This document shows positions 15,596 through 23,790 of a DNA stretch of 32,391 nt, in pieces. How positions within the stretch are numbered: the stretch's first letter is position 1; each line of letters starts with the position of its first letter. Source of the DNA: Anaerolineae bacterium. GTDB taxonomy: Bacteria > Chloroflexota > Anaerolineae > B4-G1 > SLSP01. The DNA lies in assembly GCA_016927095.1 (NCBI GenBank), contig JAFGNI010000418.1, positions 1 to 32,391 on the forward strand, written 5' to 3'. The translations under genes were made by a program, and so were the position numbers. Below the pieces are notes generated by a model. That model saw nothing but the letters and a program-made list of their open reading frames with translations. It was not told the origin of the DNA and ran no database searches.

Positions 15596-15612
15596 CGCCC
15601 GCTTAACGGGCG
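15596..15612 (+). promoter_or_regulatory. Leader hairpin 1 of the FtsX-type permease gene
   Basis: A perfect 6-bp stem CGCCCG/CGGGCG with loop CTTAA, within the predicted 5' leader and about 80 bases before the ATG. It could fold in the transcript together with the larger inverted repeat downstream. Confidence 0.4.
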
Positions 15613-15640
15613 TCCCGACAGGTTTTGGCGATCCCTCTAT

Positions 15641-15666
15641 CACACAGGGCAGGTCTGCCCTGTGTG
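15641..15666 (+). promoter_or_regulatory. Perfect 12+12 bp inverted repeat in the leader (operator or attenuator)
   Basis: CACACAGGGCAG, two bases GT, then CTGCCCTGTGTG: every base pairs. It ends 23 bases before the permease ATG. As DNA it is a near-perfect dyad suitable for a dimeric repressor; as RNA it would form a very stable hairpin just upstream of the ribosome binding region. A T-tract is absent, so it is not a plain terminator. Confidence 0.6.
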
Positions 15667-15689
15667 CTGACGTAAGGCCCCAATCGTCT

Positions 15690-18590
15690 ATGCTCAAAGC
15701 CATCAAGTCGTTGCTCGATCGCGCTGCAGCGATCCTCGTCATCGCTGCCAAGCGGCTAATCGCCCAGCGAGGGCTCGCCCTCGCAACCCTGCTCGGCCTC
15801 GTCGTCGTTATCGGCCTCATCGTCAGCATGCCGCTCTACGCCGAGTCGATCTACTACCGGATGCTGAGCCAGGGCCTCTTCTCCGACAGGCCGGGCTATA
15901 TGATCAGTAGTGCGAGACCTCCCGTCGCACTGCTCTTCCGCTACAATGCGCAGCTCGCCGGACCGTGCGAGTTGGAGCACGTCGTGCCTGTCAACGCCTA
16001 CCTCCAAGAGGACGTCTACCGCCACCTCCGGCTGCCTCCTTCGCCTGAGAGCGCGTCGGCACGACTCTACAGCACAGGCGTCTTCGGCTTCTACACCGAG
16101 GCCGATGCTGCCGTGATCCCAGACAAGATGCCGCAGTACTGGATCGGGTTCGCTGCGATGGCTTCGCCGGAGACGCACACGGTCATCGTTGAGGGCAGGC
16201 AGCCCGCCGCCACCAGCGTGGATGACGCGCCCTTCGAGGTGGTCGTGAGCCGCTTCCTCGCCGAGAGGATGGGCCTTCAGCTCGGCGAGGTGATGATTAC
16301 CTACGACCTGCGCGCGCTACATCGCTACGAGGAGAATCCGGCGCAGTTCGAGGTGCGCGTGGTGGGCATCTGGGAGCCCCGCGACCCGGACGCTGAGTTC
16401 TGGCAGTACACCCCCCTACCCCTGGACAACACGCTGCTGGTTGCCGGGGAGACCTTCACGAACTGGCTGTCGCCGCGTCTTCTAGACGAGATCTACCAGG
16501 CGATTTGGTACCTTCCGCTGGACAGCTCGAGGATCTACCTTGAGGACGTGAATCCACTGCTGCTGCGCTTCGAACAACTACAGCGCCGGGTCGGAGGCAT
16601 CCTACCGACCACGACCCTGACTGTCTCCCCGGTCAACGCCCTCCGGCGCTATCGGGACGCTGCCCAGCTCCTTGGCGCACTGCTGATGACCTTCAGCGTC
16701 CCGGTGATCAGCCTGGTCATGACCTTCATCGGTCTCGTGGTTGCGCTCAACGTGGAGCGGCAGCGTGGGCAGATCGCCGCCTTGCGCAGTCGGGGCGCAG
16801 CACCTAGCCAGGTGTTGGGGATCGCGGCAGTCGAGAGTGGCCTGCTCGGGCTCGTGGCGTTGGCAATCGCTATGCCTGTCGGGCTGGGCATCGCCTATGC
16901 CATCGGCCAAACGCGCAGTTTTCTAGACTTCTCCGTATCGACGAACCTCCGGGTCGGCATGACGGGGCGCACCCTGCGCATCGGACTGATGGCTGTGTTG
17001 GCAACGCTGGTCCTGCAGGTGGTTCCCCTGATTAGCGCAACCAGACAGACCGTGGTGACCTACAGGAATGAGCGGGCTCGAAGGCTACGCCCGCCCTGGT
17101 GGCAGCGCGTGGGCCTCGATCTGCTGCTGCTCCTGCCCGCAGCCTATGGTACCTACCTGGTGGACCAACAGGGCGCCGTCTTCGTCAATGCACAGGAGGC
17201 AGCCGCCGATCCCCTGCAGAACCCGCTCCTCTTCCTGCTTCCGGCGCTCAGCCTTCTAGCCGGCACACTGATCGTGCTGCGGGTGCTGCCCCTTATCATG
17301 CAGGCCATCGCCTGGGTCACACAGCTCACCCGGAGCTCAGGCATCCTGCTGGCGGCGCGCCAGCTCGCCCGTTCGCCCAGTCTCTACACGGCACCTTTGG
17401 CTCTCCTGATCTTGACCTTGAGCCTCTCAACCTACACGGCATCCCTTGCAGCAACACTGGACAATCACCTTCACGATCAGCAGTACTACTGGGTGGGCGC
17501 CGACGCCAGCCTGGTGGATATTGGTGAGACAACAGGCACCAGTGGCCCGCCCGTGGGCGCCCCGGTGCAAGCAGACAGTGAGGGATGGCAATTCCTGCCC
17601 GTGAGCGAATACCGCAAACTGCCCGGTGTCGAGGCTGCGGCGCGTGTCGGACACTACAGAGGGCGGATCCAGACCAGCGAAGGCCACGTAACCAGCACCT
17701 ATATCGGCGTCGATCGGGCAGACTTCGGTCGGGTAGCCTACTGGCGTGATGACTTCGCGGACGATGCTCTGGGCGGACTGATGAACCTGTTGGCCCTTCG
17801 GCAGGACGCCATCCTCCTCCCGAGTGACTTCATGGCAGAACACATCCTCAACGTTGGTGATCGCGTCAGCGTGGGCGTCCGCGCCTACGGACAACTCACG
17901 ACGATGGCCATGACGGTGGTGGGCAGCTTCGACTACTTCCCTAGCTGGGATCCGGAGGCCGGTCCGCTGGCCGTGGGCAACCTGGACTACCTGTACCAAG
18001 AGGCCCAGTTCCAGTTCCCCTACCGGGTGTGGCTGGACACAGAACCTGGTATCGACGAAGACCGGTTGGAACAGGGGCTCACGGATCTGAACCTCAATAC
18101 CGAAGGCCTTGCCATCTCCGAGGAACGCATCCTCACCGAGCAACTCAAGCCGGAGCGCCAGGGGTTGCTAGGCCTGCTCTCCGTGGGCTTCTCCGCGGCG
18201 GCAGTCCTCACGGCGCTGGGCTTTGTCCTCTACGCCCTCTTCTCCTTCCGCCGGCGGGCCGTCGAGCTCGGCGTACTCCGCGCCGTCGGCCTTTCGGAGC
18301 GCCAGATGTCCGTGTTCGTCGCCGCCGAGTTGGCCTTTCTCCTCGGTGTGGGCGGTGCTGCGGGCACGGGCCTGGGCATCTGGGCCAGCAACCTCTACAT
18401 TCCTTATCTACAGATCGGGGGCAGCGTCACCTCGCAGATACCGCCCTTTGTGGTAGAGATTGCGTGGCCGGCCCTGATCCGCATCTACGTCCTGTTCGGG
18501 CTGCTCTTCGTAGTCGCGCTCATCGTCCTCATCCGCATGCTGCACCGCACGAAGCTCTTCCAAGCCATCAAGCTGGGGGAGGCCGTCTAG
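15690..18590 (+). CDS. Large FtsX/MacB-type ABC transporter permease
   Basis: A 966-residue cytoplasmic-membrane protein with the duplicated FtsX architecture. The first helix is at about 29-48, followed by a long extracytoplasmic domain to about 320. A first FtsX membrane block (about 325-460) contains the intracellular loop NVERQRGQIAALRSRGA. Further helices lie at about 475-600, then a second extracytoplasmic domain (about 600-825) and a second FtsX block (about 827-966) with FSFRRRAVELGVLRAVGLSE. Members export lipoproteins or peptides, or transmit force to periplasmic partners, with a separate ATPase. No ATPase gene adjoins it here. The ribosome binding site is weak (TAAGG, 12 bases from the ATG). 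It is transcribed divergently from PDH. Confidence 0.9.
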   Translation: MLKAIKSLLDRAAAILVIAAKRLIAQRGLALATLLGLVVVIGLIVSMPLYAESIYYRMLSQGLFSDRPGYMISSARPPVALLFRYNAQLAGPCELEHVVPVNAYLQEDVYRHLRLPPSPESASARLYSTGVFGFYTEADAAVIPDKMPQYWIGFAAMASPETHTVIVEGRQPAATSVDDAPFEVVVSRFLAERMGLQLGEVMITYDLRALHRYEENPAQFEVRVVGIWEPRDPDAEFWQYTPLPLDNTLLVAGETFTNWLSPRLLDEIYQAIWYLPLDSSRIYLEDVNPLLLRFEQLQRRVGGILPTTTLTVSPVNALRRYRDAAQLLGALLMTFSVPVISLVMTFIGLVVALNVERQRGQIAALRSRGAAPSQVLGIAAVESGLLGLVALAIAMPVGLGIAYAIGQTRSFLDFSVSTNLRVGMTGRTLRIGLMAVLATLVLQVVPLISATRQTVVTYRNERARRLRPPWWQRVGLDLLLLLPAAYGTYLVDQQGAVFVNAQEAAADPLQNPLLFLLPALSLLAGTLIVLRVLPLIMQAIAWVTQLTRSSGILLAARQLARSPSLYTAPLALLILTLSLSTYTASLAATLDNHLHDQQYYWVGADASLVDIGETTGTSGPPVGAPVQADSEGWQFLPVSEYRKLPGVEAAARVGHYRGRIQTSEGHVTSTYIGVDRADFGRVAYWRDDFADDALGGLMNLLALRQDAILLPSDFMAEHILNVGDRVSVGVRAYGQLTTMAMTVVGSFDYFPSWDPEAGPLAVGNLDYLYQEAQFQFPYRVWLDTEPGIDEDRLEQGLTDLNLNTEGLAISEERILTEQLKPERQGLLGLLSVGFSAAAVLTALGFVLYALFSFRRRAVELGVLRAVGLSERQMSVFVAAELAFLLGVGGAAGTGLGIWASNLYIPYLQIGGSVTSQIPPFVVEIAWPALIRIYVLFGLLFVVALIVLIRMLHRTKLFQAIKLGEAV

Positions 18591-18959
18591 CCGCGCGATC
18601 GTCTCTGCGCCCAAGGCCCAAGCCCGCGTCCGCTCGGGCCGAAAGCCCTTCGGCGAAACAACGCCATCCCCGTCAACGACGCAAGCCAGCGAGCGCGCAC
18701 ACCCCAAAAGCGCCCAAGGCCCGCAGATGGCCCTTGGGCGCTGCCGTTCCCGTACTGCCCTCACACGTCGGCAGCCCTGCGCCCGGCAGTCTTGCGTCGC
18801 CGCAAACGCCCAAGGCCTTCTGTGGGCCTTGGGCGCCGCCGTTCCCGTACCGCCCTCGCACGTCGGCAGCCTTGCGCCCGGCATAGCACCCATGGCGCCC
18901 CTGGCAGGCCGGTAGTAGAATGTTTCCCAATTCACCGGACCAGATGACGAGGAGTGACT
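18591..18959. other. Gene-free GC-rich stretch carrying hairpin repeats
   Basis: These 369 bases separate the FtsX-type permease from the URO-D-like gene. Besides the duplicated unit annotated separately, the stretch has a 6-bp hairpin GCCGAA/TTCGGC (18638-18654) that may help terminate the permease transcript. It also holds a 9-base inverted pair CGACGCAAG (18677-18685) and CTTGCGTCG (18791-18799). Open frames crossing it are by-products of the repeats. No clear promoter for the downstream gene is visible. Confidence 0.6.
18710..18884. repeat. Two copies of a 95-bp hairpin-headed repeat
   Basis: Copy 1 (18710-18789) and copy 2 (18807-18884) are offset by 95 bases. Each opens with a hairpin: GCGCCCAAGGCCC...GGCCCTTGGGCGC in copy 1, and a perfect 11-bp stem CGCCCAAGGCC/GGCCTTGGGCG with a 7-base loop in copy 2. 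A 49-base tail with about five differences follows in each. A third, solitary CGCCCAAGGCCC lies at about 18609. The unit is not coding and has no T-tracts. Confidence 0.75.
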
Positions 18960-19997
18960 ATGACCGGCACCGCGCCCTGGCCTCCCCTGCCTCGCGAAGA
19001 GGTCGTGAAGGCTATCGAACGCCGCAACCCCGTCCGCATCCCGTTGGTGCGGGCGAAGTGGTGGGGCGAAGGCCTCTACGAGCAGTATGGCGACCGCCTT
19101 CAAGCGTTGGAGCACTACCCAGAGGACACCGTTCAGCTGTGGATCGATCCCATCGACTTCGAGGCCATGGACCTTTCCTGGGACCTGGACCTGACCGGCG
19201 CTCACGATGCCCGGATCGTGTTGGACGACTGGGCCAAGCTTGACGAGTTCATCGAGAAGCTGCCGGACCCCGAGGAAGACCCCCAGATCGACACGCTCAA
19301 GGCAGACGCTGCGGCAGCACGCGCGGCGGACCGCTACGTCCTCTTCTGCTGGTGGCGGCTCTTCTTCGAGCGTCCCTGGGGGATCCGCGGGATGACGAAC
19401 ATCCTTATGGATTACCATCTGTATCCCGAGGAGGTCCACCGGCTGCACGACGCGCTCTGCGACCTCTACTGCGGCTACATCCGCCGCGCAGCCCGTGAGC
19501 TGCAGCCCGACGGTTTCTGGACCAGTGACGACCTGGGCCACCAGACCCAGCCCTTCATGCGACCACGGACCTTTCGCGCCCTGCTCAAGCCCTACTACGC
19601 CCGCGTCGGCAAGGCTGTAAGGGAGACTGGCATGCATTGGTGGCTGCACAGCTGCGGCAACAACACCCCCTTGCTGCACGATCTGATCGAGGTGGGCGTC
19701 GACGTCTTCCACCCTGTGCAGAAAGGGACGATGGACGAGATCGCCGTGGCCCGGGAGTACGGCGACCGCCTGACTTTCCTGGCAGGCATCGATGTCCAGC
19801 ACACGTTGCAGGAGAAGGACCCCGACGGCGTCCGCGAAGAGGTCCGCTTCCTCATCGACACCTTTGACGGCCCCGGCGGCGGCATGGCCATCGCCGCCGG
19901 CAACGGCATCGTCGCCGGCACGCCCTTCGAGAACATCGAGGCCTTCCTTAATGAGGCTGTCAGGTATGGCACCCAGCACCGCCGATGTGGCAGATAA
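18960..19997 (+). CDS. Uroporphyrinogen decarboxylase-fold (URO-D family) methyltransferase-like protein
   Basis: A 345-residue cytoplasmic protein of the URO-D superfamily, which includes heme-pathway HemE and corrinoid/coenzyme M methyltransferases such as MtaA and CmuA. Visible landmarks are the barrel segment WTSDDLGHQ (near 187), WWLHSCGNN with His230 and Cys232 (the H-x-C metal motif of the methyltransferase branch), VDVFHPVQ, and the C-terminal AAGNGIVAGTPFENIEAF. The N-terminal arginine motif of true HemE is absent, so heme synthesis is unlikely. The ATG at 18960 was chosen because GAGGAG lies 5 bases upstream; a GTG two codons earlier is possible. The enolase-superfamily gene follows after 21 bases, so the protein probably belongs to that catabolic operon; its substrate is unknown. 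Confidence 0.85.
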   Translation: MTGTAPWPPLPREEVVKAIERRNPVRIPLVRAKWWGEGLYEQYGDRLQALEHYPEDTVQLWIDPIDFEAMDLSWDLDLTGAHDARIVLDDWAKLDEFIEKLPDPEEDPQIDTLKADAAAARAADRYVLFCWWRLFFERPWGIRGMTNILMDYHLYPEEVHRLHDALCDLYCGYIRRAARELQPDGFWTSDDLGHQTQPFMRPRTFRALLKPYYARVGKAVRETGMHWWLHSCGNNTPLLHDLIEVGVDVFHPVQKGTMDEIAVAREYGDRLTFLAGIDVQHTLQEKDPDGVREEVRFLIDTFDGPGGGMAIAAGNGIVAGTPFENIEAFLNEAVRYGTQHRRCGR

Positions 19998-20018
19998 CGA
20001 CACGAAAGGACAAAGCCA

Positions 20019-21158
20019 ATGAAGATCACCCAGATCGAACAATTCTTCCCCCGCAAGCGTACCCGGCTGGTGAAGATCACCACCGATGAGGGCCTTGTCG
20101 GCTGGGGCGAAACGACGTTGGAGGGCCGCCCCCACAGCACCTCCGCCGCAGTTGACGAGATGGCGGCATACCTAGTCGGCAAAGACCCCCTGCGCATCGA
20201 GCACCACTGGCAACATATCTACCGCTCTTCCTTCTTCCGCGGCGGACCGGTGGTGATGTCGGCGCTCTCGGGCATCGACCAGGCCCTCTGGGATCTCGCC
20301 GGCAAGTACTACGGCGTGCCCAGCTATCGCCTACTGGGCGGCGAAGTCCGTGACCGTATCCGGGTCTACGCCCATTGGGGCATCCACGACCTCAGCGACG
20401 AGGGTCTGGACAAGAGCCGCGCGCGGCTGGAACATCTGCAGACGATGGGCTACACGGCCTATAAGGGCGGGCCCGGCGGCACCTGGCGCGCTCACGAGCC
20501 GCCCGCCACCATCGACACCTTCATCAAGAAGGCCTACCTTATGCGCGAGTGGGTCGGCCCTGACGTCGAGCTCTGCTTCGACTTCCACGGCAAGATGACC
20601 CCGGGTCTCGCCGTCGAGGTCTGTCAGGAGCTCAAGGGGATGCGTCCCATGTTCGTAGAGGAGCCGGTGCCGCAGGAGAACGTCGATGCCCTCAAGCTGG
20701 TCTCCGACCAGGTCCCCTTCCCCATCGCTACCGGCGAGCGGCTGCTCACCCGCTGGGGCTTCCGCGAGATCTTCGAGAAGCATGCCATCTCCCTAATCCA
20801 GCCCGATGGCTCTCACGTTGGCGGCATCAGCGAACTGAAGAAGGTGGCAAACATGGCGGAGGTCTACTACATGCACATCATGCCCCACTGCGCCATCGGC
20901 CCCGTCGCCTTCGCCGCCTGTATGCAGGTCGACGCCGTCGTGCCCAACTTCCTGATCCAGGAGCAGGTCGATGCCTGCCTGGGCAATGGTCTCCTCCAGG
21001 AGGACTGGGTCGTCAGAGACGGCTTCATCGACCTCGCCACCAAGCCCGGCCTTGGCTTCGAGATCGACGAGGATGCCGCAGAGCGCAACATCGACTACAC
21101 CGAAGAACTGGGCGGGTACTTCACCTACCCGTCAGACGGCAGCGTCGCGGATTGGTGA
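20019..21158 (+). CDS. Enolase-superfamily sugar-acid dehydratase (D-galactonate dehydratase-like)
   Basis: A 379-residue mandelate racemase/muconate lactonizing enzyme family protein, expected to remove water from a hexonate using Mg2+. Metal ligands are placed as in DgoD: Asp188 in FDFHGK, Glu214 in FVEEPVPQEN and Glu240 in GERLLTRWGF. The acid/base histidines His190 and His290 (in MPHCAIGP) are also present, each about five residues beyond the E. coli DgoD positions as I recall them. The capping domain (1-120) is intact. Galactonate is the best guess; mannonate, gluconate or other acid sugars are possible because this subgroup is diverse. AAAGGA precedes the ATG at 8 bases. It is probably co-transcribed with the URO-D-like gene and the glycyl radical enzyme. 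Confidence 0.88.
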   Translation: MKITQIEQFFPRKRTRLVKITTDEGLVGWGETTLEGRPHSTSAAVDEMAAYLVGKDPLRIEHHWQHIYRSSFFRGGPVVMSALSGIDQALWDLAGKYYGVPSYRLLGGEVRDRIRVYAHWGIHDLSDEGLDKSRARLEHLQTMGYTAYKGGPGGTWRAHEPPATIDTFIKKAYLMREWVGPDVELCFDFHGKMTPGLAVEVCQELKGMRPMFVEEPVPQENVDALKLVSDQVPFPIATGERLLTRWGFREIFEKHAISLIQPDGSHVGGISELKKVANMAEVYYMHIMPHCAIGPVAFAACMQVDAVVPNFLIQEQVDACLGNGLLQEDWVVRDGFIDLATKPGLGFEIDEDAAERNIDYTEELGGYFTYPSDGSVADW

Positions 21159-21270
21159 AACGAATGAACGAATGGAGAATCAGCAAATGGCCGGGGTAGC
21201 GAGTGAGCGCGGCTTGGGCAGGCGCCGGCTCATCGAGCCTTGGACCGACTAGCACCAAAAGAGTGGTTCT

Positions 21271-23655
21271 ATGGTGGATCGTGTGCTGACTGTGGAAGAG
21301 GTCGGGGCGTCACCGAGGACATCGCCGAGGATCACGGCTCTCCGGGATTGCATCATGGCGCGGGGTGGGTCATTCCCTCAGAACGAGAACCCCTATGCGC
21401 GCACGGTCGCGCTCTGGAAGGCCGCAATGCCCGACCACTCAGAGGGCTCGCCTTCGTGGCGGCGAGGTGACCAACCTTCCCGGATGCAGGTGCGGGCGCG
21501 CTATCTCCATCACCTGGTCAGGCTGGCAGCCATCGAGATCGAGCCCGGGTGGCACCTGGTCGGGAACCATCTGCCGACCGCACATCTCGGCATCCCCATC
21601 CCCGACCCCGCCGACGAGGACGCAGTCGATGCCCTGGCGGCCCTCGGCGTGGCTCGGTCGGAGATCGACGACGTGATCGAGACTGTGGCGCGGTGGCAGC
21701 GCAGCGACTGGCTCTCCACGCTCGGTGAGAGTGACCCCGACTTGGCGCTCGGTGGCGCCAGCGGGGGCCAATGGATGGGGCCAGTCTTCCCGGCGATCGG
21801 CTGGATGGAGAACCACTCCATCCGGGACTACGCCAAGGTCCTGCGCATCGGCTTCAGGGGTATCCAACAGGAGATCGAAGCGCGGTTCGCTCAGGCAGAT
21901 CCTGCGGATCCTGCGTTTCCGACGCAGGAAAACTTCTGGCGGGCAGGGCTGGCGATCTGCGAGGCGGGGATCTGCCTCAGCGAGCGATACGCCGAGGTCG
22001 CCCGAGAGATGGCCTCAAGGACCCGCCGGCCTGAGGAGGCAGCGCGACTCGAGCACATCGCCAAGGTCTGCGACAGAGTGCCGGCGGAGGGAACGCGCAC
22101 CTTCGAGGAGGCCTTGCAAGCGCTCTGGTTCGCGCACATACTTACCTGCGGCGAGGATGGCATCAACGCCAACTCGCTGGGGCAGCTGGATCAAATCCTC
22201 TACCCCCACTATCAGGCCAATCTGGCAGCGGGCCGCCTGTCGCCGTCCCAGGCCCGGGAGCTGATGGAGGAGATCGCCTGCCGGCTCTACCTGGACTACG
22301 ACGTGCAGGCGATCACCCTCGGCGGCGCAGATCGCGACGGCAACGATGCCACCAACGAGCTCAGCGTGCTGATCCTGGAGGCGACACGAAACGTCGATTT
22401 TGTGCGCGATCTGTCGATCCGGCTGACGCCCACCACGCCAACGGCTTTCCTGCATCTGGCCGGCGAGCTCATCGCCCGCGGCGGGGGCATTCCCTTTCTC
22501 TTCAACGACGCCGCCTTCGTCAAGGCGCTGACGGAGCGCGGGATCGCCCCGGAGGACGCACGCGACTACGCGCCGATTGGCTGCGTGGAGCTCACCATCC
22601 CTGGCAAGGCCAACCCCCACGCCGTCTCAGGTCACTTCTCCTCGGCGAAGTGCCTGGAGCTCGCGCTCTTCGATGGGCGGGATCCGCGGACGGATGAGCA
22701 GCTTGGACCGCAAACCGGTCACCTGACAGACTTCGCCAGCTTTGAGGATCTCTATGAGGCCTACAGCCGGCAGGTCGCCTACTTCGCCCGGCGTATGGTC
22801 TACCACGTCAACCGGGGCGAGCTGGTCCAGCGTGAGCGAGGGCCGCAGCCCTGCTGGTCGGTGCTTACAGACGACTGCATTGCACGCGGACGGAACATCA
22901 CTGACGGCGGCGCCGTCTACACCTACCACTCGATCTGCTTCATCGGCACCGCAAACACCGCCGATTCACTGATGGCGCTGAAGAAGCTTGTCTTCGAGCA
23001 GAAGAAGGTGGCGGCGTCGACGGTCCTTGACGCCCTCCGGCATAACTACGAGGGATATGAGCCCCTGCGGCAACAGCTCCTCCACGCACCGAAATACGGC
23101 AACGACATCCGCGAGGTCGATGCGTTGGCAGCCAGCGTGGCGGAGGACTTCATCGCCGTTATGGACGCGATGCGAAGTCCTCTGGGCGGGCGATACTTCG
23201 TCCACCTCTTCTCCTTCCGCTGGAACCTGGACTACGGCGCTCATGTTGGCGCCACACCCGATGGACGGCGGGCCGGCGATCCCCTGGCCTACTCCCTGTC
23301 GGCACAGCAGGGCCGGGATATCGAGGGGATCACCGCATTGCTCTCCTCGCTCTCTCGTCTCCCGCACGATCAGGCCGCGGGGGGCTCGGCGGCCATCGTC
23401 GAGCTGGACCCCGTCGTCGTCCAAGGGGACGAGGGCGTCGAGCGGCTGTGCCAGCTCATCACCACGGCGATGCAGATTGGGGTCGGCCAGCTACAGTGGA
23501 ATGTCGTGACCGCCGAACGGCTCCTCAAGGCCCAAGAGGACCCCGAGTGCTACGGCAACATCCCCGTCCGCGTGGCGGGCTACTCCCAGATGTTCCGGCT
23601 GATCCCCCGCGAGCTCCAGGACCACATCATCGCGCGGACGAAGCACCGGCGGTAA
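21271..23655 (+). CDS. Glycyl radical enzyme (PFL/dehydratase-type) of unknown substrate
   Basis: A 794-residue oxygen-sensitive radical enzyme. The thiyl-radical loop reads APIGCVEL, with Cys438 and Glu440; C-x-E is typical of eliminases such as glycerol dehydratase and choline lyase, rather than pyruvate formate-lyase, which has two adjacent cysteines. The C-terminal radical motif is PVRVAGYSQMF with Gly770, followed by LQDHIIARTKH. Also seen are the family segments GADRDGNDATNELS and GTANTADSLMALKKLVFEQKK. The length is normal. The ATG at 21271 has only a weak AAGAG. No radical-SAM activase lies in the window. The 112-base gap after the dehydratase gene still allows a common transcript. 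A C-O, C-N or C-S bond-cleaving reaction on a sugar-derived or diol substrate is an inference from context. Confidence 0.93.
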   Translation: MVDRVLTVEEVGASPRTSPRITALRDCIMARGGSFPQNENPYARTVALWKAAMPDHSEGSPSWRRGDQPSRMQVRARYLHHLVRLAAIEIEPGWHLVGNHLPTAHLGIPIPDPADEDAVDALAALGVARSEIDDVIETVARWQRSDWLSTLGESDPDLALGGASGGQWMGPVFPAIGWMENHSIRDYAKVLRIGFRGIQQEIEARFAQADPADPAFPTQENFWRAGLAICEAGICLSERYAEVAREMASRTRRPEEAARLEHIAKVCDRVPAEGTRTFEEALQALWFAHILTCGEDGINANSLGQLDQILYPHYQANLAAGRLSPSQARELMEEIACRLYLDYDVQAITLGGADRDGNDATNELSVLILEATRNVDFVRDLSIRLTPTTPTAFLHLAGELIARGGGIPFLFNDAAFVKALTERGIAPEDARDYAPIGCVELTIPGKANPHAVSGHFSSAKCLELALFDGRDPRTDEQLGPQTGHLTDFASFEDLYEAYSRQVAYFARRMVYHVNRGELVQRERGPQPCWSVLTDDCIARGRNITDGGAVYTYHSICFIGTANTADSLMALKKLVFEQKKVAASTVLDALRHNYEGYEPLRQQLLHAPKYGNDIREVDALAASVAEDFIAVMDAMRSPLGGRYFVHLFSFRWNLDYGAHVGATPDGRRAGDPLAYSLSAQQGRDIEGITALLSSLSRLPHDQAAGGSAAIVELDPVVVQGDEGVERLCQLITTAMQIGVGQLQWNVVTAERLLKAQEDPECYGNIPVRVAGYSQMFRLIPRELQDHIIARTKHRR

Positions 23656-23739
23656 GTCCACCTCCTGCATAGAATGACGGAGGCCACGCAGAGCTATGTA
23701 TGCAGTAAGGTCACGGTGTGTGGCACTTGCTCACACTGA

Positions 23740-23772
23740 GGGAGGCGGATCAATTGCGTCAACCCGCCTCCC
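23740..23772. terminator. Hairpin between convergent genes (possible bidirectional terminator)
   Basis: A perfect 9-bp stem GGGAGGCGG/CCGCCTCCC with a 15-base loop lies between the stops of the glycyl radical enzyme and the secreted repeat protein. The position fits termination in both directions. No U-tract follows on either strand, so it may instead be only a 3' stability element. Confidence 0.5.
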
Positions 23773-23790
23773 AAAGACTCTGAACTGTGC

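Noticed and set aside
18960..19997. Annotation as heme-pathway HemE
   Set aside because: The protein lacks the N-terminal arginine motif of HemE, has the H-x-C motif of the methyltransferase branch, and sits among sugar-acid genes.
18408..20135. A 575-codon minus-strand open frame across the repeats and the URO-D-like gene
   Set aside because: It runs antisense to two well-supported genes and through non-coding repeats. Its composition has no recognisable domain, and it reflects high GC content.
21172..21252. A 26-codon open frame between the dehydratase and the glycyl radical enzyme
   Set aside because: It has no ribosome binding site and no recognisable motif. It could be a leader peptide, but nothing supports that.
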